Source: Porticoccaceae bacterium (lineage in GTDB: Bacteria > Pseudomonadota > Gammaproteobacteria > Pseudomonadales > Porticoccaceae). From it: a stretch of 49,979 bases of DNA. Position 1 is the stretch's first letter; the number at the start of each line of letters is the position of its first letter. Position numbers and translations under genes: made by a program. Shown piece by piece: positions 10,078-20,601 of the stretch. Under the pieces are notes generated by a model. That model was not told where the DNA came from and searched no databases. It worked only from the letters and a program-made list of their open reading frames with translations. Location of the stretch: positions 1 through 49,979 of the forward strand of contig CACEBC010000014.1 of NCBI GenBank assembly GCA_902557735.1. The letters run 5' to 3'.

Positions 10078-10881
10078 TTAGCTCAAACCTAAAACATCCT
10101 GCATATCATAAAGCCCTGCAGATTTCTGATTCAACCATATTGCGGCACGAACCGCACCCCTAGCAAAAGCCAGCCGGTTCGATGCCCGATGTGTAATTTC
10201 CACTAACTCACCATCACCCGCAAACAATATTGTATGATCGCCAACAATGTCACCGGCTCTAATTGAGGAAAATCCAATTGCCTTTTTTGGCCTTTCACCA
10301 ATCAGACCTGCCCGCCTGTATATGGCCACGTCATCTAAATTGCGATTCAATGCATTTGTAACCGAAGCACCCAGCGCTAACGCCGTGCCTGAGGGTGAAT
10401 CAACTTTGTCACGATGGTGCGCTTCGCTGATTTCAATATCAACTTCATCACCCAATACTTTTGCGGTAATAGAAGCCAGCTTGAAACACAGATTTACCCC
10501 GGTGGAAAAATTTGACGCCATGCAGATTGGGGTATAGTGCGCGGCGGATCTTACGGCCTCCAACTGCTCTTTAACCAGGCCCGTGGTCCCCACTACCATT
10601 GTTAAACCCCTGTGTGCACATATAGCCGCATTAGTAGCCGTTGCCTCGGGTGTTGAAAAGTCAATCAATGTATCGAAGGTCCCCAGTAATTCTTCAATCG
10701 AACCAGTCATAGGGATACCTATTTTGCCAAGACCTGCCATCTCACCGATGTCGTTACTAATCTTGTTGCTGGCCGGATGATCTATGGCGCCAACAAGCTT
10801 TACGTCTTTAGCTTGGTGTGCCACCTTTACGAGAGCAGTGCCCATGCGACCCGCTCCTCCAGCTATCGCAATCCTGATCAT
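10078..10881 (-). CDS. dapB: 4-hydroxy-tetrahydrodipicolinate reductase
   Basis: 267 residues. It has the N-terminal NAD(P)-binding motif IAGGAGRMGTALV and the signature EAHHRDKVDSPSGTALALG with the catalytic His and Lys residues. It reduces the DapA product in the lysine and diaminopimelate pathway. It sits between dnaJ and carA, as in Pseudomonas-type genomes. The downstream 245 bp carry the carAB control region. Confidence 0.97.
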   Translation of the reverse strand: MIRIAIAGGAGRMGTALVKVAHQAKDVKLVGAIDHPASNKISNDIGEMAGLGKIGIPMTGSIEELLGTFDTLIDFSTPEATATNAAICAHRGLTMVVGTTGLVKEQLEAVRSAAHYTPICMASNFSTGVNLCFKLASITAKVLGDEVDIEISEAHHRDKVDSPSGTALALGASVTNALNRNLDDVAIYRRAGLIGERPKKAIGFSSIRAGDIVGDHTILFAGDGELVEITHRASNRLAFARGAVRAAIWLNQKSAGLYDMQDVLGLS

Positions 10882-10921
10882 TTTTTTCCAAATCTATTTG
10901 TGTTTGAAGAACGACTGAGGC

Positions 10922-12034
10922 TCATTGACTTGTTAAGTTATCGAAAAAACTTTTTACCCCACCAAACCAACTTTCACTTCTCGGGGAGTGCTTACTGCTA
11001 CCGGACAGGCTTTTATCGAAACCTTCCAGCAGCTTGATCTGCTTTGCAGACAAATTAACTGGTGTTTCAACAATCACTTTGCAAAGCAAATCTCCCGGCC
11101 CTCCACCTCTCACCTGAGATACTCCTTTTCCCCTCAATCGAAATAGCTTTCCGCTCTGCGTCTCCGCCGGAATTTTCAATTTTACTCGCCCTGACAGGGT
11201 CGGAACTTCCAAATCACCACCGAGAGCAGCTTGACGGAAACTAATCGGTACATCGCAGTGCAGATTCGCTCCATCACGAATAAAAATATTATGTTTGGCA
11301 ACACCAATCTGAACATATAGGTCACCATTCGCTCCGCCCTGAGGCCCAGCCTCTCCCTTACCTGCCAATCTGATCCTGTCACCCGTATCCACGCCAGCCG
11401 GAATTTTAACCGATAAAGTATTTCTTTTTTCCGTCACGCCCTGACCGTGACAGTCGCCGCAAGGATCTGTAATCATTTGACCACGACCACGACATTTTGG
11501 ACACGTCTGCTGAACAGAAAAAAAACCCTGTTGCATCCTAACTTGGCCGGCTCCTTGGCACGAATTACATGTAATGGGCGTAGAACCTTTTCTGGCACCA
11601 GACCCGTCGCAAGCCATGCAGGCCTCCATGGTCGGTATTTCAATCTCGACCGTCTTGCCTCGAACGGCATCTTCTAGTTCCAAGTGCAAATCATAGCGCA
11701 GGTCTGAGCCGCGCGCCGGGGCGCTGCGACCAGATGAGCCACCGCCAAAAATGTCACCAAAGACATCGCCGAATATATCGCTAAAAGCAGCACCGCCCGA
11801 GCTAGATTGATTTGTAGCTGCGTGCCCAAATCGATCGAAGTTACTGCGCTTCTCTTCGTCACTTAGGACTTCATAAGCTTCTTGAGCTTCTTTGAACTTT
11901 TCCTCTGCCTGTGCATTGTTTGGGTTGCGGTCGGGATGATGCTTCATTGCCACACGTCGAAATGCTTTCTTGATGTCGTCCGCCGAGGCGGCCCGATTCA
12001 CTCCCAGCACATCATAGTAATCCCGCTTTGACAT
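10922..12034 (-). CDS. dnaJ: chaperone protein DnaJ
   Basis: 370 residues. A J domain with HPD ([11 protein letters not shown]) is followed by a Gly/Phe-rich linker ([20 protein letters not shown]), four CxxCxGxG zinc motifs ([32 protein letters not shown]) and the C-terminal substrate-binding domain. It stimulates the DnaK ATPase and delivers clients. It lies 109 bp downstream of dnaK. Confidence 0.98.
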   Translation of the reverse strand: MSKRDYYDVLGVNRAASADDIKKAFRRVAMKHHPDRNPNNAQAEEKFKEAQEAYEVLSDEEKRSNFDRFGHAATNQSSSGGAAFSDIFGDVFGDIFGGGSSGRSAPARGSDLRYDLHLELEDAVRGKTVEIEIPTMEACMACDGSGARKGSTPITCNSCQGAGQVRMQQGFFSVQQTCPKCRGRGQMITDPCGDCHGQGVTEKRNTLSVKIPAGVDTGDRIRLAGKGEAGPQGGANGDLYVQIGVAKHNIFIRDGANLHCDVPISFRQAALGGDLEVPTLSGRVKLKIPAETQSGKLFRLRGKGVSQVRGGGPGDLLCKVIVETPVNLSAKQIKLLEGFDKSLSGSSKHSPRSESWFGGVKSFFDNLTSQ

Positions 12035-12143
12035 AACACGCCTTCTGCTAATGAATAAAATTACTTCGCGACGAGGCTAAAAGATGACGGTATTCTGGAC
12101 TGCACCCGCGCCCAAAAGAAGCCATTTATCGTAAATACTAGCC

Positions 12144-14063
12144 CTATTTGGAATCTTCTTTCACTTCCTCAAACTCTGCGTCCATCACGTCATCAGCTGG
12201 TTCATCAGATGTCTCAGGTTGCGATTCCGTTTGAGATTCTTGAGATTGCTCAGAGTACAATTTCTGCGCTAAGGTCGCCGATACTTCAGAAAGTGCTTGA
12301 GCCGCTTTGTCAATCTTTTCTTTATCGTCCCCTTGAACGGCCTCCTCAACTGTTTTAATTGCATCTTCTATAGCTGTCCTCTCCTGGGGATCAGCCTTAT
12401 CACCAGCCTCTTGCAGCGTTTTTTGCGCAGCATGCGCAAGGCCGTCCGCAGCATTTCTAGCCTGTACCAACTCCTCAAACTTTTTGTCATCTTCCGCATT
12501 CGCTTCGGCGTCACGCACCATGGATTGTATTTCTTCCTCCGAAAGCCCCGAAGACGCTTTGATGATGATGGATTGTTCCTTCCCGGTAGCCTTATCCTTT
12601 GCGCTTACGTTCAATATACCATTCGAATCGATATCAAAAGTCACCTCAATCTGAGGCATTCCCCTTGGCGCAGGGGGAATATCCGCTAGATCGAAACGAC
12701 CCAGAGATTTGTTTTGCGCTGCCTGTTTTCGTTCGCCTTGAACAACATGGATGGTCACCGCTGTCTGATTGTCGTCAGCCGTTGAAAAGATCTGGGACTT
12801 TTTAGTAGGTATGGTTGTATTCTTTTCAATTACGGGTGTCGCCACACTGCCCATTGTTTCAATACCAAGACTTAAGGGTGTAACATCTAGCAACAAAACA
12901 TCAGTAACATCTCCAGCCAATACGGCTCCCTGCAATGCTGCTCCAACCGCTACAGCTTCATCTGGGTTTACATCCTTTCGAGGTTCTTTTCCAAAAAATG
13001 CGGTCACTTTTTCTTGAACCAGCGGCATCCTGGTCTGACCTCCTACCAAGATTATCTCGTCTATGTCTGAAGCTGATTTCCCAGCATCTTTTAAAGCAAT
13101 TTTTAGAGGGCCAAGAGAGCGCTCCACCAAGTCCTCAACTAACGACTCTAGTTTTTTGCGGGTTAACTTAACAACTAAGTGCTTCGGCCCAGTTGAGTCG
13201 GCAGTTATATAAGGGAGATTTACTTCTGTCTGCTGACTCGAAGAAAGTTCAATCTTGGCCTTTTCGGCTGCTTCCTTTAAACGCTGCATTGCCAATGGAT
13301 CACCGTGTAAATCGATGCCACTGTCTTGTTTGAATTCGGAGGATAAGTAGTCTATCAGACTTAAATCAAAGTCTTCACCGCCAAGAAAGGTATCCCCATT
13401 CGTTGCCAAAACCTCAAACTGAGTCTCCCCGTCAACATCGGCAATTTCAATTATCGAAATATCGAAGGTACCTCCTCCAAGGTCATAAACTGCCACCACC
13501 CGATCCCCAGACACTTTATCGATACCGTAAGCGAGCGCAGCTGCCGTGGGTTCATTAATTATTCGTTTTACATCCAGTCCTGCAATTCGACCAGCGTCTT
13601 TTGTCGCCTGTCTTTGGGAGTCATTAAAGTAAGCAGGAACCGTTATGACTGCTTCGGTAACCGACTCCCCTAGGTAGTCTTCTGCAGTTTTTTTCATTTT
13701 TTTTAAGGTCTCTGCAGATATTTGCGGCGCAGCCTTACTATCACCCTGAATTTCTACCCACGCATCGCCGTTATCCGCTTTTACGATACTGTAAGGCACC
13801 ATGTCTATATCTTTCTGCACGACATCATCTTCAAACCTTCGACCAATAAGCCTCTTAACCGCATAGACAGTATTGCTCGGATTGGTAACGGCCTGACGTT
13901 TAGCCGATTGCCCCACTAGAATTTCCCCATCATCGACATAGGCTACCACTGAGGGAGTCGTGCGAGCCCCTTCAGCGTTTTCAATAACCTTTGGCTTTTC
14001 TCCTTCTAGCACGGCAACGCAAGAATTAGTTGTGCCAAGGTCTATCCCTATAATTTTTCCCAT
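12144..14063 (-). CDS. dnaK: chaperone protein DnaK (Hsp70)
   Basis: 639 residues. It starts [20 protein letters not shown] and has the Hsp70 signatures [11 protein letters not shown] and [11 protein letters not shown], the linker [15 protein letters not shown], a substrate-binding domain, an alpha lid and an acidic EEVKED-type tail. It is an ATP-dependent cytoplasmic chaperone working with DnaJ and GrpE. AGGAG precedes the ATG. A sigma32-type promoter lies in the grpE-dnaK gap. Confidence 0.99.
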   Translation of the reverse strand: MGKIIGIDLGTTNSCVAVLEGEKPKVIENAEGARTTPSVVAYVDDGEILVGQSAKRQAVTNPSNTVYAVKRLIGRRFEDDVVQKDIDMVPYSIVKADNGDAWVEIQGDSKAAPQISAETLKKMKKTAEDYLGESVTEAVITVPAYFNDSQRQATKDAGRIAGLDVKRIINEPTAAALAYGIDKVSGDRVVAVYDLGGGTFDISIIEIADVDGETQFEVLATNGDTFLGGEDFDLSLIDYLSSEFKQDSGIDLHGDPLAMQRLKEAAEKAKIELSSSQQTEVNLPYITADSTGPKHLVVKLTRKKLESLVEDLVERSLGPLKIALKDAGKSASDIDEIILVGGQTRMPLVQEKVTAFFGKEPRKDVNPDEAVAVGAALQGAVLAGDVTDVLLLDVTPLSLGIETMGSVATPVIEKNTTIPTKKSQIFSTADDNQTAVTIHVVQGERKQAAQNKSLGRFDLADIPPAPRGMPQIEVTFDIDSNGILNVSAKDKATGKEQSIIIKASSGLSEEEIQSMVRDAEANAEDDKKFEELVQARNAADGLAHAAQKTLQEAGDKADPQERTAIEDAIKTVEEAVQGDDKEKIDKAAQALSEVSATLAQKLYSEQSQESQTESQPETSDEPADDVMDAEFEEVKEDSK

Positions 14064-14127
14064 GCCGTAAATCTCCTGTATTAATTTTCAGCAAATAAAT
14101 AGCGGATTTTGCTATTGATTGTTGGTG

Positions 14128-14156
14128 TATTTGGGTGCAAATTGCACAATTTCAAG
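14128..14156 (-). promoter_or_regulatory. sigma32-type heat-shock promoter before dnaK
   Basis: CTTGAAA at 14156-14150, a 14-bp spacer, then CCCAAATA at 14135-14128. The -35 matches the sigma32 consensus exactly and the -10 is near CCCCATnT. It would start dnaK-dnaJ independently of grpE. A small AATAGC...GCTATT hairpin follows in the dnaK leader. Confidence 0.6.
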
Positions 14157-14161
14157 CCCTG

Positions 14162-14701
14162 TTATGTGTTTGAAACAGTTACCATTGCAGGTCGAACGAG
14201 TCTCCCGCTTAACGTATAACCCTTTTGAAACACATCGACTACAGTATTAGGCTCAACATCGTTATTTTGAATCATACTCACAGCTTGATGCAACTCGGCA
14301 TCAAAAGGCTGACCCGCCGGATCAATCTGAATAACATGAAAGTCCTCTAAAACGGCTATAAAGCTTTTAAGGGTCAGTTCAAGCCCCTCTGATACCGCAC
14401 CGTCTTCTCGCAATTCATCATCAACCGCACCCACGGCTCGCTCCATATTATCGACTACAGGCAACAATGCTGTAACAAATTTATCAAGCGAGAATTTATG
14501 GGCGTTTTCAACATCTCGCTGGGCTCTGCGACGAATATTTTGAACTTCCGCTTTCATCCTCAACAACTGATCATTGGCTTCGTCCAAATCATTCCGCAAC
14601 TGCTCTTTTTCTGACGATAATTCTTCAGCGGCAGGCTCAAGATCCTCCGGGGCAGCGTCTTCCGACTGATCCTCATGACCTAACTCTTGCTCCTTCGACA
14701 C
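14162..14701 (-). CDS. grpE: nucleotide exchange factor GrpE
   Basis: About 179 residues. An acidic N-terminus is followed by a long dimerising helix (ELSSEKEQLRNDLDEANDQL) and the C-terminal beta domain (PNTVVDVFQKGYTLSGRLVR). It drives ADP release from DnaK. I prefer GTG at 14701, which has AGAGG 8 nt upstream. GTG at 14737 lacks a Shine-Dalgarno and would lie only about 10 nt from the predicted transcription start. Confidence 0.95.
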   Translation of the reverse strand: MSKEQELGHEDQSEDAAPEDLEPAAEELSSEKEQLRNDLDEANDQLLRMKAEVQNIRRRAQRDVENAHKFSLDKFVTALLPVVDNMERAVGAVDDELREDGAVSEGLELTLKSFIAVLEDFHVIQIDPAGQPFDAELHQAVSMIQNNDVEPNTVVDVFQKGYTLSGRLVRPAMVTVSNT

Positions 14702-14753
14702 GGCTAAATCCTCTTTCGTTGTGATTATGTTGAACACGTTGACTTACTGAACG

Positions 14754-14781
14754 ATATGGGGTCAAACTATTCACTTTCAAG
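14754..14781 (-). promoter_or_regulatory. sigma32-type heat-shock promoter before grpE
   Basis: CTTGAAA at 14781-14775, a 13-bp spacer, then CCCCATAT at 14761-14754. This is an essentially perfect match to the sigma32 consensus, positioned just before grpE and divergent from recN. Confidence 0.85.
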
Positions 14782-14837
14782 CGATTGCCTTAAACCATGA
14801 GTCCGTGTATAAACCATGAAGGCTATGGATCCAAAAA

Positions 14838-16514
14838 TTGTTAATATCTCTTCATATCAAAAATTATACTCTTGTTGAAAATTTGGAAATCGAGTTCTCC
14901 AAAGGGTTAACAGCAATCAGCGGCGAAACTGGAGCTGGAAAGTCGTTGATTTTGGAAGCTCTAGCTGTGGCTCTTGGCAGTCGCGCTGACGCCGAAACCA
15001 TTCGATTTGGGGAAGAGGTAAGTGAAGTTACCGCGCAATTTGAAATTTCCGAGATTCCTCCCGCGTTAAACTGGTTGAGAGAACGAGATTTTGAAGCAGA
15101 GAGCACCTGTATCCTTCGTCGATTACTTAAGACCGAAGGTCGCTCCCGCGGCTACATTAACGGCGACCCGTGCACAATGCAGCAGCTGCAAGACCTAGGT
15201 GGAATATTAGTAGACATACACAATCAGCATGAGCATCAGTCATTACTGCATCGCAGCACGCACATGCGATTACTGGATGAATACGCCAAAGCAAGCACCT
15301 TAGCCGCGCGAGTGAGAAAAGAATCTATAGCGTTAGACGAAGCTAATAAAAAACTCAGCTCCCTTGAAACCCAAATCAATGACGACTCATCGCGAATCGA
15401 GTTACTCCAATATCAAATTAGTGAACTGGAACTTCTAGAGTTAGAGAATGATGAAATTGCTAAACTCGAAGTCGAGCAAAGGAAGCTAGCAAATGCGGAG
15501 CAAATTATACAAGACTGTCGTCGACTCTTGTTGCTCTGCTCGCACAGGGAAGGAGACAATATCCGAGATAATCTAAACGAAGCACTATCAATATCGATGA
15601 ACCTCCCAGAAAAGCCGACTGAACTTCTCAATGTTGAGGAAATGCTCAGGAGCAGTTTGATCCAAGTAGAAGAAGCCGCAAGAGAAATTGAAATCTCTAT
15701 CGATAAGTTTTCTGTCGATCCGAAAAGATTATCAGAGGTGGACCACCGGCTCTCTGCAATCTTTCAACTATCCCGAAAACATAAGGTAAAGCCCGGTGAG
15801 CTACTAGGCGTTTATGAAAGTCTGAAGCAGGAGCTTGCGGGTCTGAACATTAACCAAGAAAAAATAATACACCTAAAAGATTCTATTACTAAACAGAGAG
15901 AAAAATTCCAAAAATTCGCTTCTCAACTCAGCGAAATGAGATCAGAAGCGTTAGGCAAAATGGCAAACGAAATAAATGAAAAACTCAAAAATCTCTCGAT
16001 GAAAGAAGCCAGCTTTTCCATAGCACTTATCCCTTTCGAAGATCGAGAGGCCAGATCAATTGGGCTTGAAGAAGTCGAGTTCGTCATCTCCACGTCAAAA
16101 GGCCAACCTTACCGATCGCTAAATAAGATCGCCTCAGGGGGCGAGCTCTCTCGAATTAGTCTCGCGATACAGGCTGTAGCCGCACAAAATTCGCATATCC
16201 CCACGCTGATTTTTGACGAAGTCGATGTAGGAATTGGCGGAGCAACAGCAGACACAGTAGGTATGTTATTGAAGACATTGGGAGAAGAGGGTCAGATCAT
16301 AAGCGTAACCCATCAAGCCCAAGTTGCCGCGCATGCGGGAGCCCATTATAAAGCTAAGAAGATTGTAGTTGGGAACGATACTATATCAACAATTGAAGCG
16401 CTTGATCCAACAAATCGTATTGAAGAACTTGCGCGCATGCTCGGCGGAGCAATAATAACCGACAACACCCTAAGACACGCTTCAGAGATGATTCAACTAG
16501 CGAGGTCCAAATGA
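14838..16514 (+). CDS. recN: DNA repair protein RecN
   Basis: 558 residues. An SMC-like ATPase with Walker A GETGAGKSLILEAL, a central coiled coil, signature KIASGGELSRISLAIQAV and Walker B PTLIFDEVDVGIGG. It acts in double-strand break repair. The start is TTG at 14838 with a weak Shine-Dalgarno; no in-frame ATG lies upstream. It is divergent from grpE and convergent with pnp. I saw no LexA box in the short upstream region. Confidence 0.95.
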   Translation: MLISLHIKNYTLVENLEIEFSKGLTAISGETGAGKSLILEALAVALGSRADAETIRFGEEVSEVTAQFEISEIPPALNWLRERDFEAESTCILRRLLKTEGRSRGYINGDPCTMQQLQDLGGILVDIHNQHEHQSLLHRSTHMRLLDEYAKASTLAARVRKESIALDEANKKLSSLETQINDDSSRIELLQYQISELELLELENDEIAKLEVEQRKLANAEQIIQDCRRLLLLCSHREGDNIRDNLNEALSISMNLPEKPTELLNVEEMLRSSLIQVEEAAREIEISIDKFSVDPKRLSEVDHRLSAIFQLSRKHKVKPGELLGVYESLKQELAGLNINQEKIIHLKDSITKQREKFQKFASQLSEMRSEALGKMANEINEKLKNLSMKEASFSIALIPFEDREARSIGLEEVEFVISTSKGQPYRSLNKIASGGELSRISLAIQAVAAQNSHIPTLIFDEVDVGIGGATADTVGMLLKTLGEEGQIISVTHQAQVAAHAGAHYKAKKIVVGNDTISTIEALDPTNRIEELARMLGGAIITDNTLRHASEMIQLARSK

Positions 16515-16573
16515 CTGGCCAGCTATCTGGAAAATGATTTGCTAAAATGGCCCAGAGAAGATAATTAGGGGTG

Positions 16574-18685
16574 TCACTTGGCATCCGTGGCCGCTTTAGC
16601 GTCCTCTACGGCTGCTTCTTTAATTGATAATTTAACACGACCACGATTATCAATGTCTATAACTTTTACGCGAACATTTTGACCTTCAGACAAGTGGTCC
16701 GCTACTTTATTAACTCGCTCTTGAGCAATCTGAGATATATGCACAAGCCCATCGATACCCGGCATGAAGTTAACAAATGCACCAAAATCAACTATCCGGA
16801 CCACTCTACCGTCATAAATAGCACCTGTTTCAGGATCTGCAACGATAGCACTAATTGCATCAATAGCAGCCTGCAAGCCATCATTATCATCAGCATAAAT
16901 TTTTACCGCTCCGTCATCCGTTATATCGATCGTTGAATTAGTCTCCTCGCATAAAGCTCGAATAGTGGCACCACCTTTACCAATGACATCGCGTATCTTA
17001 TCCGAGTGGATCTGCATCACGCCCATGCGAGGTGCAGACTCAGCAATTTCTTCCCGGCCAGCAGAGAGTACTTTATTCATTCTCTCAAGTATGTGTAGAC
17101 GAGCATCTTTAGCTTGACCAAGAGCAATCTCCATAATCTCCTCGGTGATACCCTCTATCTTAATGTCCATCTGCAACGCTGTAATTCCCTGGCTAGTCCC
17201 TGCTACTTTAAAGTCCATATCCCCCAAATGATCTTCATCTCCCAAAATATCAGTCAATACAGCAAACTTCTTATCCTCTTTTACTAAACCCATGGCAATG
17301 CCAGCAACGGGCGCTTTAAGGGGCACGCCGGCGTCCATAAGAGCTAGACTGGAGCCGCAGACTGACGCCATAGAACTGGATCCATTGGATTCAGTTATTT
17401 CTGAAACGACGCGCATAGAGTATGGAAATTCGTCTTGCGTAGGCATCACAGCCGCAATACCCCGACGCGCCAGTCGGCCGTGCCCCACCTCACGCCTACT
17501 GGTAAAACCGAGTCGACCACATTCTCCGACCGAATAGGGGGGGAAATTATAATGCAGCATAAACGGATCATCTCTTCTCCCCTCTAAAGCGTCAATCATT
17601 TGCGCATCCCGAGCAGAGCCCAATGTTGCCGCTACAATAGCCTGCGTTTCTCCTCGAGTGAACAGTGCGGATCCGTGGACCCGTGGCAAGATGCCCACTT
17701 CCACCTCAATTTGACGAACCGTCGTTGTATCTCGACCATCTATGCGTTTTTCCCCACGAATGATCCGTCCTCGAACGATTTCTTTTTCTATATTTTTAAA
17801 AGCCTCTTTGACAAAATCCTCAGAAATTTCATTCTCGAACGATAGTTCATTTATGGCAAGCTGTTTTAGTTCATTGACACGTGCTAATCGGGCTTGCTTA
17901 TCCATAATCTGATAAGCACTCTCAAGATCATCACTGACGAGCTCAGTTAAAGCCTTTAAAAAATCTTCATTTTTGACCTCAGCTTGCCATTCCCATCTAG
18001 ATTTCCCAACTTCATCTGCGAGCTGCTCAATAACTGTTATAACTGCCTGCATTTCCTGATGCGCAAATAGAACAGCTCCCAGCATGGTGTCTTCCGACAA
18101 TTCATCTGCCTCTGATTCAACCATCAATACTGCGTCTCGCGTGCCCGCCACAACCATGTCCAAACTTGAGGTTGCCAATTCGCTGTAAGAAGGGTTCAAT
18201 ATGTACTCGTCATTCTCACTGTATGCCACGCGTGCACCACCAATCGGGCCGTTAAAAGGTATGCCTGAAATGGCAAGTGCAGCAGATGTCCCTAACATAG
18301 CGGCTATGTCAGGATCGACATCCTTTTCAGCTGACACAACTGTACAGACCACTTGAACTTCATTTTTAAACCCATCCGGAAAAAGCGGTCTAATAGGACG
18401 ATCGATTAATCTAGATGTCAAAGTTTCCTTCTCGCTGGGACGTCCCTCACGTTTGAAAAAACCTCCCGGAATCTTCCCAGCAGCATATGCTTTCTCTTGA
18501 TAGTGCACTCCGAGCGGAAAAAAGTCGGCGCCTGATTTGGCTTCCTTTGCTCCAACTACAGTACAAAGCACCGATGTATTATCCATAGACACCAGCACTG
18601 CACCGGTAGCTTGTCTAGCAATTCGACCAGTTTCTATGGTGACCTCATTTTTTCCGTATTTAAACTTTTTTACAAAAACATCCAT
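16574..18685 (-). CDS. pnp: polyribonucleotide nucleotidyltransferase (PNPase)
   Basis: 703 residues. Two RNase PH-like domains ([20 protein letters not shown] in the first; MSVCGSS-type core in the second as [15 protein letters not shown]) flank an alpha domain. A KH domain ([18 protein letters not shown]) and an S1 domain ([20 protein letters not shown]) follow. It is a phosphorolytic 3'-5' exoribonuclease and degradosome partner. The rpsO-pnp spacer contains a long hairpin resembling the RNase III site that mediates PNPase autocontrol in E. coli. Confidence 0.98.
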   Translation of the reverse strand: MDVFVKKFKYGKNEVTIETGRIARQATGAVLVSMDNTSVLCTVVGAKEAKSGADFFPLGVHYQEKAYAAGKIPGGFFKREGRPSEKETLTSRLIDRPIRPLFPDGFKNEVQVVCTVVSAEKDVDPDIAAMLGTSAALAISGIPFNGPIGGARVAYSENDEYILNPSYSELATSSLDMVVAGTRDAVLMVESEADELSEDTMLGAVLFAHQEMQAVITVIEQLADEVGKSRWEWQAEVKNEDFLKALTELVSDDLESAYQIMDKQARLARVNELKQLAINELSFENEISEDFVKEAFKNIEKEIVRGRIIRGEKRIDGRDTTTVRQIEVEVGILPRVHGSALFTRGETQAIVAATLGSARDAQMIDALEGRRDDPFMLHYNFPPYSVGECGRLGFTSRREVGHGRLARRGIAAVMPTQDEFPYSMRVVSEITESNGSSSMASVCGSSLALMDAGVPLKAPVAGIAMGLVKEDKKFAVLTDILGDEDHLGDMDFKVAGTSQGITALQMDIKIEGITEEIMEIALGQAKDARLHILERMNKVLSAGREEIAESAPRMGVMQIHSDKIRDVIGKGGATIRALCEETNSTIDITDDGAVKIYADDNDGLQAAIDAISAIVADPETGAIYDGRVVRIVDFGAFVNFMPGIDGLVHISQIAQERVNKVADHLSEGQNVRVKVIDIDNRGRVKLSIKEAAVEDAKAATDAK

Positions 18686-18781
18686 TTCACGACCTTTTAT
18701 TTATTAACAAAAATATATGTGGCTACACTTCTTTCCAGTATTTAAGAAGCCATCTCGCCCTGAGCTATAATCGCCGGTCTT

Positions 18782-18840
18782 TTAGTTCATTTTAAATTCA
18801 GACAGCATCTTTAGTGCGCGCTGGCTGAAAATTGAACTAA
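18782..18840 (-). promoter_or_regulatory. long hairpin in the pnp leader (RNase III-type site)
   Basis: TTAGTTCA...TGAACTAA arms (18840-18833 and 18789-18782) extend inward through TTTTCAG/CTGAATTT-type pairing to make an imperfect stem of about 25 bp. The position between rpsO and pnp matches the RNase III-processed leader of E. coli pnp. Cleavage and autocontrol here are inferred from that position. Confidence 0.55.
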
Positions 18841-18865
18841 CCATCAATCTCAAAACGCAAAGTTA

Positions 18866-19135
18866 TTAGCGGCGCAGCCCAAGCTGTTTGATCAATTTCC
18901 GATATCTTTCTACATTACTTTCTTTAAGGTAGTCTAATATTTTTCGCCTCTGGTTCACCATTCTAATTAAACCCCGCCGCGAGTGGTGATCCTTCTTATG
19001 AGTTCCGAAATGAGTCTGGAGTTTGTTTATATTTTGTGTCAGGAGAGCCACTTGTACTTCAGGGGATCCTGTATCATTCTTACCTAAACCGAACTCATTA
19101 ATGATTGCTGCCTTTTCTTGCGTATTTAACGCCAT
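18866..19135 (-). CDS. rpsO: 30S ribosomal protein S15 (uS15)
   Basis: 89 residues, family length. It starts [16 protein letters not shown] and contains [37 protein letters not shown] and the C-terminal [12 protein letters not shown]. It is a primary 16S rRNA binder. GGAG precedes the ATG. It sits between truB and pnp as in most gammaproteobacteria. Confidence 0.99.
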   Translation of the reverse strand: MALNTQEKAAIINEFGLGKNDTGSPEVQVALLTQNINKLQTHFGTHKKDHHSRRGLIRMVNQRRKILDYLKESNVERYRKLIKQLGLRR

Positions 19136-19255
19136 GACGTTTTCTCCAGTGCACTAGTAACAGAATGATCCCAGCTCTCCCGCGCGCACTTACAGGAAAC
19201 TTAAGGGAACCGCAAATGCTTATCTCAAAACCTTTGTTGACCTAAAACTCCCTTC

Positions 19256-20215
19256 TCAATTAGCAATAAGTCTTTTTGGCTTAATTGAATTATCGCTGGT
19301 TATTTGTGCAACTCCTATAAAATTCTGATTATGGTCAAAGACGCGCACTATATCCGCTTCTTGCCCAGTGATAAAGCAATTCGGTAATAATACCGACTGT
19401 CCATACGTAAAAGCTCTGATTTGCAATGCATCCAAGTTTATTTTGGGGAAATCCAAAATGCCGGCATCGACTGAATGCAAAAGTGCATTCAGCGATCCCC
19501 TATTCTCACTTTCACTTTTTTTTTCCAAGTCACTTAAGGATATCGCGTCTCTTTCATGGAAAGGCCCTGCCGAGTATCGGTCTAGACTGCTTACATGAGC
19601 TCCACATCCGAGCATGGAGCCCAACTCATCAGCAAGGGCTCGAATATAAGTGCCTTTGCTGCAACTAATATCTACATCTAATGTTGGTATAGAACTTTTC
19701 GTAAAGTTTAAGATCTGATACTTGTAAATTTGGATAATCCTCGCTTCTCTTTCAATGTTTATTCCTTGTCTTGCCAATTTATATAGCGGTTTACCTTGTC
19801 TTTTAATCGCCGAATACATCGGTGGGATTTGTCTAACTTGTCCCAAAAACCCGTCCACCGCTTGTTGTATATCCTTCAAATCCAGATCTCTGGCGTTCCC
19901 AACAGATATAACGTTTCCGTCACTATCTCCGGTGTCCGTTTTGATCCCTAAAGAAAATGTGCTCCTATATCTCTTGTCGGCATTTAGGAGATATTGACTA
20001 TATTTCGTAGCTTCACCCAAACATATTGGTAAAACACCTGTCGCCATCGGATCTAGACTACCGGTATGCCCAGCTTTTTCGGCATCGAAGGCTCTTTTGA
20101 CACGTTGGAGAGCTTGATTGGACGACATCCCGGCTGGCTTTGAGAGAATAAAAATACCGTTAACCTTTCTTCGGCGTCGGTGCGCGTTAACCAGACTCAG
20201 ATCCTCTTTTTTCAT
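19256..20215 (-). CDS. truB: tRNA pseudouridine(55) synthase
   Basis: 319 residues. KPAGMSSNQALQRVKR is followed by the catalytic GHTGSLDPMATGVLPICLG (Asp nucleophile) and YSAIKRQGKPLYKLARQG, then a C-terminal PUA-like part. It forms pseudouridine 55 in the T loop of tRNAs. The ATG at 20215 overlaps the end of rbfA by 29 bp, an unusually long overlap; a start slightly further in cannot be excluded. Confidence 0.95.
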   Translation of the reverse strand: MKKEDLSLVNAHRRRRKVNGIFILSKPAGMSSNQALQRVKRAFDAEKAGHTGSLDPMATGVLPICLGEATKYSQYLLNADKRYRSTFSLGIKTDTGDSDGNVISVGNARDLDLKDIQQAVDGFLGQVRQIPPMYSAIKRQGKPLYKLARQGINIEREARIIQIYKYQILNFTKSSIPTLDVDISCSKGTYIRALADELGSMLGCGAHVSSLDRYSAGPFHERDAISLSDLEKKSESENRGSLNALLHSVDAGILDFPKINLDALQIRAFTYGQSVLLPNCFITGQEADIVRVFDHNQNFIGVAQITSDNSIKPKRLIAN

Positions 20216-20588
20216 TTGAAAGTCGATCCCTAGTCAACGCATCCTCAATAAGAGCCTCGAGCCTCATACCTTCGTTCGCCGAATCATCGTAGAAAAAACT
20301 TAGTCGAGGTGTTGAACGCAATTTAATCCTTGCTGCAAGTAGACGTCGAAGGTATCCTGATGCTCTGCCTAAAGCTGTCATGGCCTCAGCTATGTCGCCG
20401 TCTGTCCTAGAATCAACGAATCCAATGTAGACTTTGCACGTGTTAAAATCTCTGCTCAACTCAACGTCATTTATGTTCACCATACCTATCCTAGGATCGC
20501 GAACAGACTCTCTGATCAACAATGCTAGTTCTTTCCTGATAGCATCCGAAATTCGATCTACCCTTGCATACTCGTTCGACGTCGACAT
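20187..20588 (-). CDS. rbfA: 30S ribosome-binding factor A
   Basis: 133 residues with a KH-like fold: RISDAIRKELALLIRE, DPRIGMVNINDVELSRD, CKVYIGFVDS and LRSTPRLSFFYDDS. It is a late 30S maturation and cold-adaptation factor. It lies between infB (13 bp) and truB (overlap), the standard order. Confidence 0.96.
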   Translation of the reverse strand: MSTSNEYARVDRISDAIRKELALLIRESVRDPRIGMVNINDVELSRDFNTCKVYIGFVDSRTDGDIAEAMTALGRASGYLRRLLAARIKLRSTPRLSFFYDDSANEGMRLEALIEDALTRDRLSNEKRGSESG

Positions 20589-20601
20589 TAGAACCCTAAT
20601 A